Source of the DNA: Stutzerimonas zhaodongensis
Lineage (GTDB): Bacteria; Pseudomonadota; Gammaproteobacteria; Pseudomonadales; Pseudomonadaceae
NCBI RefSeq assembly: GCF_003696365.1
Contig: NZ_RFFM01000001.1
Location: 248,001 to 312,000, forward strand
Direction of reading: 5' to 3'
DNA length: 64,000 nucleotides
Part shown: one piece after another, positions 17,852-27,921 of the stretch
Layout of the letters: each line of letters begins with the position of its first letter
Position numbering within the stretch: position 1 is the stretch's first letter
Made by a program: the position numbers and the translations under genes
Notes under the pieces: model-generated
The model's database searches: none
What the model saw: only the letters and a program-made list of their open reading frames with translations
Told to the model about the DNA's origin: nothing

Positions 17852-19030
17852 ATGAGCAGCCTGGCCATTGTGGGCGGTGGGCTGGTCGGTGCAAGCCTGG
17901 CTCTGGCACTGCAAGAAGGCGCCTGGGCGCGTGGCTGGAAGATTGAGCTGATCGAGCCGTTCGAGCCGGGCAACGAGTATCAGCCAAGCTACGACGCACG
18001 TTCCACCGCACTGTCCTATGGAACCCGGCTGATCTATCAGCGCCTTGGCGTGTGGGAGCAGATTGCGCAGCGAGCTCAGCCGATCACTCGTATTCATGTA
18101 TCTGATCGCGGGCGTGCCGGCGCCACTCGACTCGATGCCGAAAACCAGAAAGTACCGGCGCTGGGCTATGTAGTGGAGAACGCCTGGATCGGGCATTGTC
18201 TGTGGCAGGCTCTGGATGACCGAGTCGTTACCCGCCATTGCCCTGCCGAAGTCGAGCGCATGCAGCCGCATGCCGACGGCTATCGGCTGACCCTGACCAA
18301 CGGCGACTCTCTGGGCTGTGAACTTGCGGTGCTGGCCGATGGAGGGCGCTCGGCATTGCGTGAACAGCTCGGTATAGGCATCAAGCGCACGCCTTACGAT
18401 CAGACTGCCCTTATCGCCAATGTCACGCCTGGCAAGCCGCACGGTGGGCAGGCGTTCGAGCGCTTCACCGATGAAGGCCCGATGGCTTTGCTGCCGTTGG
18501 CGGAGAATCGTTGTGCACTGGTCTGGACCCGACCCGATAAGGATGCCGCGCGGCTGGCGGCGCTGCCTGAGGCCGATTTCCTCAGAGAGTTGCAGCAGGC
18601 TTTCGGTTACCGCCTAGGTGGATTTCAGCAAGTTGGCGCGCGGCACCTCTATCCGCTCGTACTGATCGAGGCCGAGGAGCAGGTTCGCTCCGGTCTTGTG
18701 GTGCTCGGTAATGCGGCGCACAGCTTGCACCCGATCGCAGGGCAGGGCTACAACCTGTCACTGAGAGATACCGAGGCCCTTGCGGCTGCGTTGTTGAGCA
18801 GCTCGTCAGGAATTGGCGATCTTGCGGTGCTACAGAACTACCATCGGCGCCAGCGCGCAGACCAGTGGCTGACGGTTGGATTTTCTGACCAGCTGACGCA
18901 GCTCTTCAGCGATACCTCGCGGCTGTCGGCTGCTGCTCGGAACCTGGGGTTGATTGGGCTGGATCTGTTGCCACCTGCCAAGACATGGTTTGCCAGGCAG
19001 GCCATGGGGCTCGGCGTGCGCGAGCGTTGA
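17852..19030 (+). CDS. ubiH: 2-octaprenyl-6-methoxyphenyl hydroxylase
   Basis: FAD monooxygenase that hydroxylates the ubiquinone ring. The 392-aa protein carries the N-terminal dinucleotide fold (IVGGGLVGASLALAL, residues 5-19), LADGGRSALRE (the DG motif binding FAD/NADPH) and GNAAHSLHPIAGQGYNL near 290, typical of the UbiH/UbiF/VisC group. Starts 2 bp after pepP. The adjacent paralogue ubiI-like is encoded downstream. Confidence 0.93.
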   Translation: MSSLAIVGGGLVGASLALALQEGAWARGWKIELIEPFEPGNEYQPSYDARSTALSYGTRLIYQRLGVWEQIAQRAQPITRIHVSDRGRAGATRLDAENQKVPALGYVVENAWIGHCLWQALDDRVVTRHCPAEVERMQPHADGYRLTLTNGDSLGCELAVLADGGRSALREQLGIGIKRTPYDQTALIANVTPGKPHGGQAFERFTDEGPMALLPLAENRCALVWTRPDKDAARLAALPEADFLRELQQAFGYRLGGFQQVGARHLYPLVLIEAEEQVRSGLVVLGNAAHSLHPIAGQGYNLSLRDTEALAAALLSSSSGIGDLAVLQNYHRRQRADQWLTVGFSDQLTQLFSDTSRLSAAARNLGLIGLDLLPPAKTWFARQAMGLGVRER

Positions 19031-19137
19031 CCGGACAGCTCCATCGACTCTGCATGCGAGCAAATGGCTGATCCAGCAAGCTGAAACCAGCGACACACGC
19101 CACGCACACGCTGGTGCGGGCAAGCAGACCCTATTAG

Positions 19138-19158
19138 GCACGCCGGAGCTCGGCGTGC
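19138..19158 (+). promoter_or_regulatory. Hairpin just before the ubiI-like ribosome-binding site
   Basis: GCACGCCG (19138-19145) pairs perfectly with CGGCGTGC (19151-19158) across GAGCT. The Shine-Dalgarno AGGAGAG (19159-19165) follows at once and ATG is at 19171. A stem abutting the RBS could affect ribosome access or mRNA stability. Confidence 0.45.
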
Positions 19159-19170
19159 AGGAGAGCACAG

Positions 19171-20391
19171 ATGCAAACGGACCTCATCATTGTCGGAGCC
19201 GGGATGGTTGGCAGCACCTTGGCGCTCGCGCTCAGGGATGCCGGTCTCAGCATCAAGTTGATTGATGCAGGTCCGTTGGAGATTCAGCCCTGCGCGCCGT
19301 CCGATACATTCGAGCCACGTGTCAGTGCGCTGTCTGCTGCCAGTCAGCGGATTCTCGAGCGCGTCGGTGCGTGGGCCGGGATCACCCATCGTCGCGCCAG
19401 CCCGTACACCGACATGCACGTCTGGGATGGCTCCGGTACCGGGCAGATTCATTTCTCTGCAGCCTCCGTGCATGCCGACGTCCTCGGTCATATCGTCGAG
19501 AACCGCGTAGTGCAGGATTCTCTGTTGGATGTGCTGAAAGATGACGGCTCCGTTGAACTGCTGCCCAATGCACGCCTGGAGCAACTGCAACGTAGCGAGC
19601 GGGGCTGGAGCTTGACCCTCTCCGACGGCAAACAGGTGGAGGCCACGCTGGTGGTGGCAGCCGACGGTGCCAATTCAGCCGTGCGGCGCCTGGCCGGTTG
19701 CGAGACGCGCGAATGGGATTACCTGCATCAGGCCATCGTGACCAGCGTGCGTTGTGCCAATTCCAACCAGCAGACCGCCTGGCAGCGGTTCACGGATGAG
19801 GGGCCGTTGGCGTTTCTACCGCTGCAGAAAGAAGGCGATTCGCACTGGTGCTCGATCGTCTGGTCCGTTACAGAGACCGAAGCGCAGCGTCTGATGGCGT
19901 TGGATGACGCGGCCTTTCGTCACGCGCTGGGGCGGGCGTTCGAGTTTCGTCTGGGTGATGTGTTGGACGCTGACCCTAGGCTCTGCATCCCGCTGCGCCA
20001 GCGACATGCCAAGCGTTACGTCCAGCACGGCCTGGCGCTGATTGGCGATGCGGCACACACCATTCACCCTTTGGCGGGGCAAGGCGTCAATCTCGGTCTG
20101 CTGGATGCCGCGGTGCTTGCGGAGGTTCTGATCGCTGCAATCGCGAGGGGGGAGCAACTTGGCGACCCGCGTGTGCTAAGTCGATTCGAGCGCCGCCGGA
20201 TGCCGCATAACCTGGCCATGATGGCGGCTATGGAGGGCTTCGAACGTCTGTTCCAGGCAGACCCATTGCCGTTGCGCTGGTTGCGTAATGCTGGCCTGAA
20301 AGGCATTCAGGCGCTGCCCGAAGCCAAGGCTCTGTTCGTCCGGCAGGCGTTGGGCCTGAGCGGCGACCTGCCAGGGCTGGCGAAAGTCTGA
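19171..20391 (+). CDS. ubiI: Ubiquinone-ring FAD hydroxylase, UbiI/VisC type
   Basis: A 406-aa FAD monooxygenase paralogous to the upstream UbiH: GAGMVGSTLALAL near residue 8, VVAADGANSAVRRLAG near 160-175, and GDAAHTIHPLAGQGVNLG near 290-307. It probably carries out another ring hydroxylation of ubiquinone synthesis (C5, UbiI). UbiF-like activity cannot be excluded from sequence alone. AGGAGAG precedes ATG 19171. Confidence 0.88.
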   Translation: MQTDLIIVGAGMVGSTLALALRDAGLSIKLIDAGPLEIQPCAPSDTFEPRVSALSAASQRILERVGAWAGITHRRASPYTDMHVWDGSGTGQIHFSAASVHADVLGHIVENRVVQDSLLDVLKDDGSVELLPNARLEQLQRSERGWSLTLSDGKQVEATLVVAADGANSAVRRLAGCETREWDYLHQAIVTSVRCANSNQQTAWQRFTDEGPLAFLPLQKEGDSHWCSIVWSVTETEAQRLMALDDAAFRHALGRAFEFRLGDVLDADPRLCIPLRQRHAKRYVQHGLALIGDAAHTIHPLAGQGVNLGLLDAAVLAEVLIAAIARGEQLGDPRVLSRFERRRMPHNLAMMAAMEGFERLFQADPLPLRWLRNAGLKGIQALPEAKALFVRQALGLSGDLPGLAKV

Positions 20392-20432
20392 TCGTTCAGC
20401 AGTCAGCCAGCGCGAATTGTCGCGTTGAGAAA

Positions 20433-20451
20433 GTAAATGACATTCACTACT
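20433..20451 (+). promoter_or_regulatory. Candidate Fur box upstream of hitA
   Basis: The 19-mer from GTAAATGACATTC to CACTACT matches the Fur consensus at about 12 of 19 positions and lies 38 bp before the hitA start. Iron repression is expected for this binding protein. The match is moderate. Confidence 0.45.
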
Positions 20452-20488
20452 ATTCAGCATCTTTCACGAACTGATAAGAGGCTGATCC

Positions 20489-21490
20489 ATGCAGGCAAGC
20501 AAAGGTTTACTCGCCGCTCTGGCGCTCTCCGCGCTGTCGAGCGCTGTACAAGCTGCCGATGAAGTAGTGGTTTACTCCTCGCGAATCGATGAGCTGATCA
20601 AGCCGGTCTTCGATGCGTATAAAGCCAAGACCGGTGTCAACGTCAAGTTCATTACCGATAAAGAAGCCCCGCTGATGGCCCGCATCAAGGCCGAAGGCGC
20701 GAACACCCCTGCCGACCTGCTGTTGACCGTAGATGGTGGCAACCTCTGGCAAGCCGAGGAAATGGGCATCCTCCAGCCGCTGAATTCCCAGGTGGTCAAG
20801 GACAACATTCCTGCACAGTACCGCTCTTCCGCCGATGCCTGGACGGGTCTGTCCTTGCGCGCCCGGACGATTGTCTATTCGCCCGACCGTGTCGAGCAGA
20901 ACGAAATGTCGACCTACGAGGCGCTTGCGGACAAGAACTGGGAAGGCCGTCTGTGCCTGCGTACCAGCAAGAAGGTCTATAACCAGTCGCTGACTGCCAC
21001 CATGATCGAGACCCACGGTGCCAAGAAGACCGAAGAGATCATCAAGGGCTGGGTCAACAATCTCGCAACCGACGTCTTCGCCGACGACACTGCGCTGGTC
21101 CAGGCGGTCGATGCCGGGCAGTGCGACGTTGGAATCGTCAATACCTACTACTTCGGCCGGCTGCATGCGCAGAATCCGGATCTTAAAGCCAAGCTCTTCT
21201 GGCCGAACCAGAATGACCGCGGCGTTCACGTCAATCTTTCAGGCATCGGTCTGACCAAGCATGCGCCCAATCGCGAAGCGGCGCTGAAGCTGGTCGAGTG
21301 GATGACCACGCCGGAAGCGCAGAAGATCTTCGCTGACATCAACATGGAGTTCCCGGCCAATCCGAATGTCGAGCCTTCTTCGGAAGTCGCTGCATGGGGT
21401 GATTTCAAGGCGGACACCATTCCTGTCGAGGTCGCTGGTAAGCGCCAGGCTGAAGCCATCATGCTGATGGACCGTGCTGGCTGGAATTGA
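20489..21490 (+). CDS. hitA: Fe(3+) ABC transporter periplasmic binding protein
   Basis: A 333-aa ferric-binding protein of the FbpA/FutA class. Signal peptide about residues 1-22 ([15 protein letters not shown]), then [19 protein letters not shown]. The FbpA-type tandem tyrosines that bind iron are present in VNTYYFGRL. It delivers ferric iron to the permease at 21580. As in P. aeruginosa hitAB, no ATPase gene is adjacent, so an ATPase encoded elsewhere is implied. Confidence 0.92.
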   Translation: MQASKGLLAALALSALSSAVQAADEVVVYSSRIDELIKPVFDAYKAKTGVNVKFITDKEAPLMARIKAEGANTPADLLLTVDGGNLWQAEEMGILQPLNSQVVKDNIPAQYRSSADAWTGLSLRARTIVYSPDRVEQNEMSTYEALADKNWEGRLCLRTSKKVYNQSLTATMIETHGAKKTEEIIKGWVNNLATDVFADDTALVQAVDAGQCDVGIVNTYYFGRLHAQNPDLKAKLFWPNQNDRGVHVNLSGIGLTKHAPNREAALKLVEWMTTPEAQKIFADINMEFPANPNVEPSSEVAAWGDFKADTIPVEVAGKRQAEAIMLMDRAGWN

Positions 21491-21531
21491 CAGCCGCCTG
21501 CAGTCGATAGGCTGCACTGCCGTTATACTCG

Positions 21532-21560
21532 ACGCCCCCGGCCTGCCGGGGGCGTTGTCT
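21532..21560 (+). terminator. Hairpin between hitA and hitB
   Basis: ACGCCCCCGG (21532-21541) pairs with CCGGGGGCGT (21546-21555), loop of four, followed by TGTCTTTCTG. The 10-bp GC-rich stem resembles an intrinsic terminator with a poor U-tract. Its place 42 bp after hitA and 25 bp before hitB suggests partial termination or 3'-end protection of hitA mRNA. Confidence 0.6.
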
Positions 21561-21579
21561 TTCTGCTTCCGAGGCTTGC

Positions 21580-23196
21580 GTGTCCCACCCCGTTGAGCGC
21601 CGCTGGTACCCCATCACCTTTGCAGTTGCCGCGCTGGTATTGCTGCCGCTGAGTGTCCTGCTTTTCAGTTGGGGTGACGTCGACACCAGCATCTGGTCGC
21701 ACCTCTGGCAAACCCAGATGCCGCGCTTGCTGAGCAACACTCTGACGCTGGTCGTGGGGGTGTCGGTGGGCGTAACGGTGTTGGGCGTCAGCCTGGCCTG
21801 GTTGACGGCTCTGTGCGAATTCCCAGGTCGGCGCTGGCTGGACTGGGCGCTCATGCTGCCGTTCGCGATTCCTGCCTATGTCCTGGCGTTCGTGTTCATC
21901 GGCCTGCTGGATTTCTCAGGGCCGGTGCAAACCCTTGCGCGGGAGTGGTTCGGCAGCGGTGTGCGCTTCCCTCGGGTGCGTTCCACTGGCGGGGTGATTA
22001 CCGTGCTGGTGCTGGTGTTCTATCCCTACGTCTACCTGCTAGCCCGCTCTGCATTCCTTGCTCAGGGCAAAGGGCTGATGGAAGCTGCGCGGGTGCTCGG
22101 CCATTCGCCTTGGAAGGCATTCTGGAGTGTCGCGCTGCCGATGGCGCGGCCGGCGATCGGTGCAGGGCTGGCGCTTGCGCTGATGGAGACGCTGGCCGAT
22201 TTCGGTGCCGTGGCGGTGTTCAATTTCGATACCTTCACCACTGCGATCTACAAGACCTGGTACGGCTTTTTCAGCCTGACCAGCGCAACCCAGCTGGCCA
22301 GTCTGTTGTTGCTCGCGGTGATGCTGGTGCTCTATGGCGAGCGTCGCGCGCGCGGTGCAGCGAGGCCTGCCAACGACCGGGCACGCTCGGGGGCGCTGTA
22401 TCGGCTGACCGGACTCAAGGCTCTGGCGGCTAGCGGTTGGTGTGGTCTGGTATTTCTCTGCGCTTTCGTGATACCGATGTTGCAGTTGTTGGTGTGGCTC
22501 TGGCAACGCGGGCGGTTCGACCTCGACGAACGCTACGCCGGGCTTATCCTGCACACCCTCTATCTGGGCGGCATGGCTGCGTTCATCACCGTTGCGGTTG
22601 CCTTGCTATTGGCTTTCGCCCGGCGTCAGGCGCCCGTGCGCTCGGTCAAGGCGGCGGTCGGCTTGTCGAATCTGGGCTATGCGCTACCGGGTTCGGTCCT
22701 GGCGGTTTCGATCATGCTTGCGTTCAGCTATCTCGACCGCGAACTGGTCATTCCGCTATCGGCCTGGCTTGGCGGCAGCGCCAAGCCGATTTTGCTCGGC
22801 AGCCTGGGTGCGTTGCTGCTGGCCTACCTGATTCGCTTCATGGCAGTGGCGTTCGGTCCGCTGGAGAGTGCCCTGGCGCGGATTCGGCCGTCGCTGCCGC
22901 AGGCTTCGCGAAGCCTCGGTGTCGGAGGTGCTGCGCTGTTCTTCCGCGTCTACCTGCCGCTGTTGCTGCCGGGCACGCTGAGTGCCGCGTTGCTGGTATT
23001 CGTCGACGTACTGAAAGAGATGCCGGCCACGCTGCTGATGCGCCCGTTCGGTTGGGACACGCTGTCGGTGCGGATCTTCGAGATGACCAGTGAGGGCGAG
23101 TGGGCGCGTGCCGCGCTGCCCGCGTTGACGCTGGTGCTGGTAGGGCTGTTGCCTGTCATTCTGCTTATCCGCCGTTCGGCAAGACGGGTCGGTTAA
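21580..23196 (+). CDS. hitB: Ferric iron ABC transporter permease (FbpB type)
   Basis: A 538-aa inner-membrane permease with about 12 transmembrane helices arranged as two fused halves. Each half has an ATPase-contacting EAA loop: MEAARVLGHSPWKAFWSVALP near 167 and the counterpart QASRSLGVGGAALFFRVYLP near 440. The start is GTG 21580 (VSHPVERRWYP), with GAGG six bases upstream. It partners HitA for ferric uptake. Confidence 0.9.
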   Translation: MSHPVERRWYPITFAVAALVLLPLSVLLFSWGDVDTSIWSHLWQTQMPRLLSNTLTLVVGVSVGVTVLGVSLAWLTALCEFPGRRWLDWALMLPFAIPAYVLAFVFIGLLDFSGPVQTLAREWFGSGVRFPRVRSTGGVITVLVLVFYPYVYLLARSAFLAQGKGLMEAARVLGHSPWKAFWSVALPMARPAIGAGLALALMETLADFGAVAVFNFDTFTTAIYKTWYGFFSLTSATQLASLLLLAVMLVLYGERRARGAARPANDRARSGALYRLTGLKALAASGWCGLVFLCAFVIPMLQLLVWLWQRGRFDLDERYAGLILHTLYLGGMAAFITVAVALLLAFARRQAPVRSVKAAVGLSNLGYALPGSVLAVSIMLAFSYLDRELVIPLSAWLGGSAKPILLGSLGALLLAYLIRFMAVAFGPLESALARIRPSLPQASRSLGVGGAALFFRVYLPLLLPGTLSAALLVFVDVLKEMPATLLMRPFGWDTLSVRIFEMTSEGEWARAALPALTLVLVGLLPVILLIRRSARRVG

Positions 23197-23239
23197 ATAC
23201 GCTCCATCGTCTCACCGTGACCTGTCACAACCTTGGGGC

Positions 23240-23245
23240 TACAAT
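23240..23245 (+). promoter_or_regulatory. Candidate -10 box upstream of gcvT
   Basis: TACAAT lies 91 bp before the gcvT start. About 17 bp upstream is TGACCTGTCA, which offers only a weak -35. I see no glycine-riboswitch sequence in the 90-nt leader. Confidence 0.35.
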
Positions 23246-23335
23246 GCGCGCCATCCAAAAATCGTCGGGCCAGCCGCTCGACTCTAATAAGCTTTGCCCC
23301 CGCCGCTTCGGCGACCTGCCCGGAAGGAGAAACCC

Positions 23336-24418
23336 ATGGGTCAGCGTACTCCCCTTTATGATCAGCACCTCGCACTTGGCGCCAAGATGGTCGACTTCGG
23401 TGGCTGGGACATGCCGCTGCATTACGGCTCTCAGGTAGAAGAACATCACCAGGTGCGGCGTGATTGTGGGGTGTTCGACGTATCCCACATGACGGTCGTC
23501 GACGTGGCGGGCCCGGACGCCACCGCCTATCTCCAACGCCTTCTGGCCAATGACGTGAGCCGGCTGGTGCAGGTGGGCAAAGCGCTCTATACGGCAATGC
23601 TCAATGAGCGGGGCGGCGTGGTGGACGACCTGATCGTCTATCTCACCGAGTGGGGCTATCGACTGGTCGTCAACGCCAGCACTCGAGACAAGGACATTGC
23701 CTGGATGCAGGCGTTGACCGAAGGCTTCACCGTCGAAGTTAAGGAGCGCCCTGAGCTGGCCATGCTTGCCATTCAGGGGCCGCATGCGCGCGCCAAGACC
23801 GCCGAGCTGGTGGATCAGGGGCGCGCCGCACTCATCCAGGAATTGAAACCATTCAACGGGCGGGCGGCAGGAGATTGGTTCATCGGTCGCACCGGCTATA
23901 CCGGCGAAGATGGCCTGGAGATCATCCTGCCGGCCGAGCAGGCTCCCGATTTTCTCAGCGAGCTGGTCGGTGCAGGTATTCCTCCGATCGGGCTGGGGGC
24001 GCGTGACACGCTGCGCCTGGAGGCCGGGCTCAATCTCTACGGCCAGGACATGAACGAAGATGTGTCGCCGCTGCAGGCGAACATGGGTTGGACTGTTGCT
24101 TGGGATCCAGCCGAGCGCGATTTCGTCGGCCGCACCGCTCTGGAAGCGCAAAAGGCTCAGAGCGATCTGCCCAAGCTGGTAGGTTTGGTACTCGAAGAGC
24201 GCGGTGTGCTGCGTGCTCACCAGCCCGTACGCGTCAATGGCGTCGGCGATGGCGAGATCACCAGCGGCAGTTTTTCGCCTACCCTTGGCAAAGCCATTGC
24301 GCTCGCGCGGGTCCCGGCGAGTACCGGCGACCGCGCCGAAGTGGAGATCCGTGGCAAATGGTATCCCGTGCGCGTGGTGCAGCCGACTTTCGTGCGTCAC
24401 GGCAAAGTACTGGTGTAA
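23336..24418 (+). CDS. gcvT: Glycine cleavage system T protein (aminomethyltransferase)
   Basis: Transfers the methylene from aminomethyl-lipoyl-GcvH to THF, releasing ammonia. The 360-aa protein contains [29 protein letters not shown] (folate site) and [17 protein letters not shown] 23336 follows GGAAGGAGAAACCC, an excellent RBS; earlier in-frame codons are not used. First gene of gcvT-gcvH-gcvP. Confidence 0.96.
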   Translation: MGQRTPLYDQHLALGAKMVDFGGWDMPLHYGSQVEEHHQVRRDCGVFDVSHMTVVDVAGPDATAYLQRLLANDVSRLVQVGKALYTAMLNERGGVVDDLIVYLTEWGYRLVVNASTRDKDIAWMQALTEGFTVEVKERPELAMLAIQGPHARAKTAELVDQGRAALIQELKPFNGRAAGDWFIGRTGYTGEDGLEIILPAEQAPDFLSELVGAGIPPIGLGARDTLRLEAGLNLYGQDMNEDVSPLQANMGWTVAWDPAERDFVGRTALEAQKAQSDLPKLVGLVLEERGVLRAHQPVRVNGVGDGEITSGSFSPTLGKAIALARVPASTGDRAEVEIRGKWYPVRVVQPTFVRHGKVLV

Positions 24419-24495
24419 ATTCGGCCGACTGCTTCACGTCAGCGGGTGGCCTAGCCCGCTTGTGCGCAAACTGACAGCTTTTTGAGGACTTACTG

Positions 24496-24885
24496 ATGAG
24501 CGACATCCCCAGCGATCTGCGTTACGCCGCCAGCCACGAGTGGGCCCGCCTCGAAACGGACGGCAGTGTGACCGTCGGTATCTCCGATCACGCACAGGAA
24601 GCCCTGGGTGACGTGGTGTTCGTGGAGCTGCCCGAGGTCGGGCAACAGCTCACGGCCGGGCAGCAGGCCGGTGTTGTGGAGTCGGTCAAGGCTGCTTCGG
24701 ATATCTACGCGCCGATTTCCGGCGAGGTTGTCGCGATCAACGAGCAGCTCACCGACTCGCCTGAGATGGTCAACGGCGAGCCTTACGGAAGCTGGTTCTT
24801 CCGTATTCAGCCGAACGATGCCTCTGAGCTCGACAAGTTGCTTGACGCAGAAGGCTACAAAGCCTCCTGCGACGCCGACGCCTAA
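24496..24885 (+). CDS. gcvH: Glycine cleavage system H protein
   Basis: The 129-aa lipoyl carrier shuttles the aminomethyl group among P, T and L proteins. The lipoylation site is Lys about 65 in [21 protein letters not shown] at the N-terminus and [12 protein letters not shown] are diagnostic. It follows gcvT by 77 bp and is separated from gcvP by a strong hairpin. Confidence 0.97.
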   Translation: MSDIPSDLRYAASHEWARLETDGSVTVGISDHAQEALGDVVFVELPEVGQQLTAGQQAGVVESVKAASDIYAPISGEVVAINEQLTDSPEMVNGEPYGSWFFRIQPNDASELDKLLDAEGYKASCDADA

Positions 24886-24900
24886 GCATTTTCCATCTTG

Positions 24901-24970
24901 AAAGCCCTGTAATGCAGGACGCGGAAAAACGATGTGCTCGTTTTATCCGCCCTGTGTTCCAGGGCTTTTT
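24901..24970 (+). terminator. Long nested hairpin between gcvH and gcvP
   Basis: AAAGCCCTG (24901-24909) pairs with CAGGGCTTT (24960-24968). Inside, CAGG/CCTG (24915-24918, 24951-24954), GCGGA/TCCGC (24921-24925, 24946-24950) and AAAACGA/TCGTTTT (24926-24932, 24938-24944) pair around the loop TGTGC. The outer arm ends in a T-run. This forms an unusually long stem of about 68 nt with terminator character, 21 bp before gcvP. It may attenuate gcvP or direct RNA processing. Confidence 0.65.
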
Positions 24971-24990
24971 CCTTTCGCGAGAGAGCAGTG

Positions 24991-27867
24991 ATGTCACAGG
25001 TACCGCGCCTTTCCCAGCTTCAGCAGCCTGACGCATTCTTGCGTCGTCACCTCGGCCCAGATGCGGCTGAACAGCAAGCCATGCTTGACGCGCTGGGGCT
25101 ATCCAGTCGCGAGCAGCTGGTCGAGCAGACCGTGCCGCCAGCGATCCGTCTGCAAGGGCCGCTCGAGTTGCCGCCTGCGCTGGATGAGCAGGGAGCGCTC
25201 GCTCGACTGCGCGGTTACGCTGAACAGAATCAGCTCTGGACCAGCCTGATCGGCATGGGATACCACGGTACCATCACGCCGCCGGTGATCCTGCGCAACG
25301 TGTTGGAAAACCCGGGCTGGTATACCGCCTACACACCCTATCAGCCTGAAATTGCCCAGGGTCGCCTCGAAGCGCTGCTCAACTTCCAGCAGTTGACCAT
25401 CGATCTCACGGGCCTTGATCTAGCCAACGCCTCGCTGCTCGATGAGGCAACCGCAGCTGCAGAGGCCATGACGCTGGCGCGGCGCATGGCGAAGAGCAAA
25501 AGCAACCGCTTCTTCGTTGATGAAAACTGCCATCCGCAGACACTGTCGGTCGTGCAGACCCGTGCTGAAGCGTTCGGCTTCGAGCTGGTCTTAGGCACGC
25601 TGGAAGATGCAGCGTCTCAGGATGTCTTCGGTGCGTTGCTGCAATACCCCGACACCCATGGCGAAATTCGGGACCTGCGCCCGGTCATCGAGGCGCTGCA
25701 TGGAAAACAGGCGCTTGCTTGCGTTGCCGCCGACCTGCTCAGCCTGCTGCTGCTGACCCCGCCTGGCGAGCTGGGTGCGGATGTGGTACTTGGCTCCACT
25801 CAGCGATTTGGCGTGCCGATGGGCTACGGCGGCCCCCATGCTGCCTATTTCGCGACACGCGATGCCTATAAGCGGGCAATGCCAGGCCGCATCATCGGCG
25901 TTTCAAAGGATGCTCGCGGCAACACTGCGCTGCGTATGGCGCTGCAGACCCGTGAGCAACATATCCGTCGCGAAAAGGCCAACTCCAACATCTGCACGGC
26001 GCAGGTCCTGCTGGCAAATATCGCCAGCTGCTACGCGGTCTACCACGGTCCCGAAGGGCTCAAGCGCATCGCGCAGCGCACGCACCGGCTGACAGCGATC
26101 CTGGCAACCGCGCTCGAGCAACGTGGCATCAAGCGCATCAACCGGAATTTCTTCGACACCCTGACGCTCGACGTCGGCGGTGCGCAGACGGCCATTCTGG
26201 AAAGCGCCCGGGCGGCGCGTATCAATCTGCGTATCCTCGGTCGGGGCAAACTGGGCGTCAGCCTTGATGAGACCTGCAACGAGGCAACGGTCGAGCAGCT
26301 GCTGGCAGTGTTCCTCGGTGCAGACAATGGTCTCGATATCGCCACGCTCGATGCTGGCGAGATCGCTAGCGGCATCCCTGCTGAGCTGCAGCGCAGCAGC
26401 GGCTATCTCACTCATCCGGTGTTCAACACTCACCACAGCGAGACCGAGATGCTGCGCTACCTCAAGCAGCTGGAGAACAAGGACCTGGCATTGAACCAGG
26501 CAATGATTCCCCTTGGCTCATGCACCATGAAGCTCAACGCTACCAGTGAAATGATTCCTATCACCTGGCCGGAATTCGCCAATCTGCATCCTTTTGCACC
26601 GCAGGAACAGGCGCAGGGATACAAGTTGATGATCGAGGAGCTGGAAGCCTGGCTCTGCGCGATCACGGGCTTCGACGCGATCTCCATGCAGCCCAATTCC
26701 GGTGCGCAGGGCGAGTACGCAGGCCTGGTCGCGATTCGCAAATACCACGAAAGCCGCGGTGAGGGTCAGCGCGATATCTGTCTGATTCCGTCCTCGGCAC
26801 ACGGTACCAACCCGGCATCGGCACAGATGGTCAGCATGCGTGTCGTCATCGTCGAGTGCGACAAGGCCGGCAATGTCGATCTGGAAGATCTCAAGCGCAA
26901 GGCTGCTGAAGCGGGCAACAAGCTGTCTTGCCTGATGATCACCTATCCGTCGACCCACGGCGTATACGAGGAAGGGATTCGCGAGATCTGCGAGGCCATT
27001 CATGCTCAGGGCGGCCAGGTTTATATGGACGGCGCCAACCTCAATGCCCAGGTGGGGCTGGCGCGCCCGGCTGACATCGGCGCCGATGTCTCACACATGA
27101 ACTTGCACAAGACCTTCTGCATACCGCACGGCGGCGGTGGTCCAGGCATGGGGCCGATCGGTATCAAGGCGCATCTGGCGCCGTTCGTCGCCAACCATCC
27201 GGTGATTGAGCTGCAAGGGCCGAACCCAGAAAACGGTGCGGTCAGTGCTGCGCCTTGGGGTAGCGCCAGCATCCTGCCGATCAGCTGGATGTACATCGCG
27301 ATGATGGGCCCGCAGCTGCGTGACGCCACCGAGGTTGCGATCCTCAGTGCAAACTACCTGGCGATGCGTCTGGACGGTGCCTTCCCGGTTCTCTACAGCG
27401 GCCGCAACGGACGCGTCGCTCACGAGTGCATCATCGATTTGCGTCCATTGAAGGCGCAGACAGGGATAACAGAAGAGGACGTCGCCAAGCGCCTGATCGA
27501 CTACGGCTTCCACGCGCCAACCATGTCGTTTCCAGTGCCCGGTACGCTGATGATCGAACCAACCGAAAGCGAATCGAAAGCTGAGCTGGACCGATTCGTC
27601 GAGGCGATGCTGAGCATTCGTGCCGAGATCGCCAAGGTGCAGGACGGCGGTTGGCCGGCAGAAGACAACCCGTTGGTCCGTGCGCCGCACACCCTGGCCG
27701 ATGTAACGCATGCCTGGGATCGCCCTTACAGCATTGCCGAAGGCGTAACGCCCAGTGCTCACACCCAGGCCCATAAATACTGGCCGGCGGTGAATCGGGT
27801 CGATAACGTCTTTGGCGACCGCAACCTGTTCTGCGCGTGCGTGCCGGTCGACGATTATCGCGAGTAA
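24991..27867 (+). CDS. gcvP: Glycine dehydrogenase (decarboxylating), P protein
   Basis: PLP enzyme that decarboxylates glycine and passes the aminomethyl group to lipoyl-GcvH. The 958-aa protein is the fused (non-split) form. The Schiff-base lysine is Lys about 707 in [20 protein letters not shown], matching the E. coli position. Other landmarks are [10 protein letters not shown] near 75 and [12 protein letters not shown] near 510. ATG 24991 gives [16 protein letters not shown]; an upstream in-frame extension overlaps the hairpin and is rejected. Confidence 0.97.
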   Translation: MSQVPRLSQLQQPDAFLRRHLGPDAAEQQAMLDALGLSSREQLVEQTVPPAIRLQGPLELPPALDEQGALARLRGYAEQNQLWTSLIGMGYHGTITPPVILRNVLENPGWYTAYTPYQPEIAQGRLEALLNFQQLTIDLTGLDLANASLLDEATAAAEAMTLARRMAKSKSNRFFVDENCHPQTLSVVQTRAEAFGFELVLGTLEDAASQDVFGALLQYPDTHGEIRDLRPVIEALHGKQALACVAADLLSLLLLTPPGELGADVVLGSTQRFGVPMGYGGPHAAYFATRDAYKRAMPGRIIGVSKDARGNTALRMALQTREQHIRREKANSNICTAQVLLANIASCYAVYHGPEGLKRIAQRTHRLTAILATALEQRGIKRINRNFFDTLTLDVGGAQTAILESARAARINLRILGRGKLGVSLDETCNEATVEQLLAVFLGADNGLDIATLDAGEIASGIPAELQRSSGYLTHPVFNTHHSETEMLRYLKQLENKDLALNQAMIPLGSCTMKLNATSEMIPITWPEFANLHPFAPQEQAQGYKLMIEELEAWLCAITGFDAISMQPNSGAQGEYAGLVAIRKYHESRGEGQRDICLIPSSAHGTNPASAQMVSMRVVIVECDKAGNVDLEDLKRKAAEAGNKLSCLMITYPSTHGVYEEGIREICEAIHAQGGQVYMDGANLNAQVGLARPADIGADVSHMNLHKTFCIPHGGGGPGMGPIGIKAHLAPFVANHPVIELQGPNPENGAVSAAPWGSASILPISWMYIAMMGPQLRDATEVAILSANYLAMRLDGAFPVLYSGRNGRVAHECIIDLRPLKAQTGITEEDVAKRLIDYGFHAPTMSFPVPGTLMIEPTESESKAELDRFVEAMLSIRAEIAKVQDGGWPAEDNPLVRAPHTLADVTHAWDRPYSIAEGVTPSAHTQAHKYWPAVNRVDNVFGDRNLFCACVPVDDYRE

Positions 27868-27909
27868 AAAAAAGGCCCGCTCTGCGCCTGATGGCAGAGC
27901 GGGCCTTTT
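27866..27909. terminator. Bidirectional intrinsic terminator between gcvP and engB
   Basis: GGCCCGCTCTGC (27874-27885) pairs with GCAGAGCGGGCC (27894-27905) across an 8-nt loop. Eight As precede it and TTTT follows, so it works as an intrinsic terminator in both directions, serving convergent gcvP and engB. Confidence 0.92.
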
Positions 27910-27921
27910 CGCTAGCGCGGG

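Noticed and set aside
16452-18011. 519-codon minus-strand frame over pepP
   Set aside because: Antisense to PepP with intact metal ligands; no ribosome-binding site or recognisable domain.
23246-23335. Glycine riboswitch before gcvT
   Set aside because: The leader is only about 90 nt and I see none of the conserved tandem aptamer sequence.
23225-24400. 391-codon minus-strand frame over gcvT
   Set aside because: Antisense shadow of gcvT; no domain resemblance.
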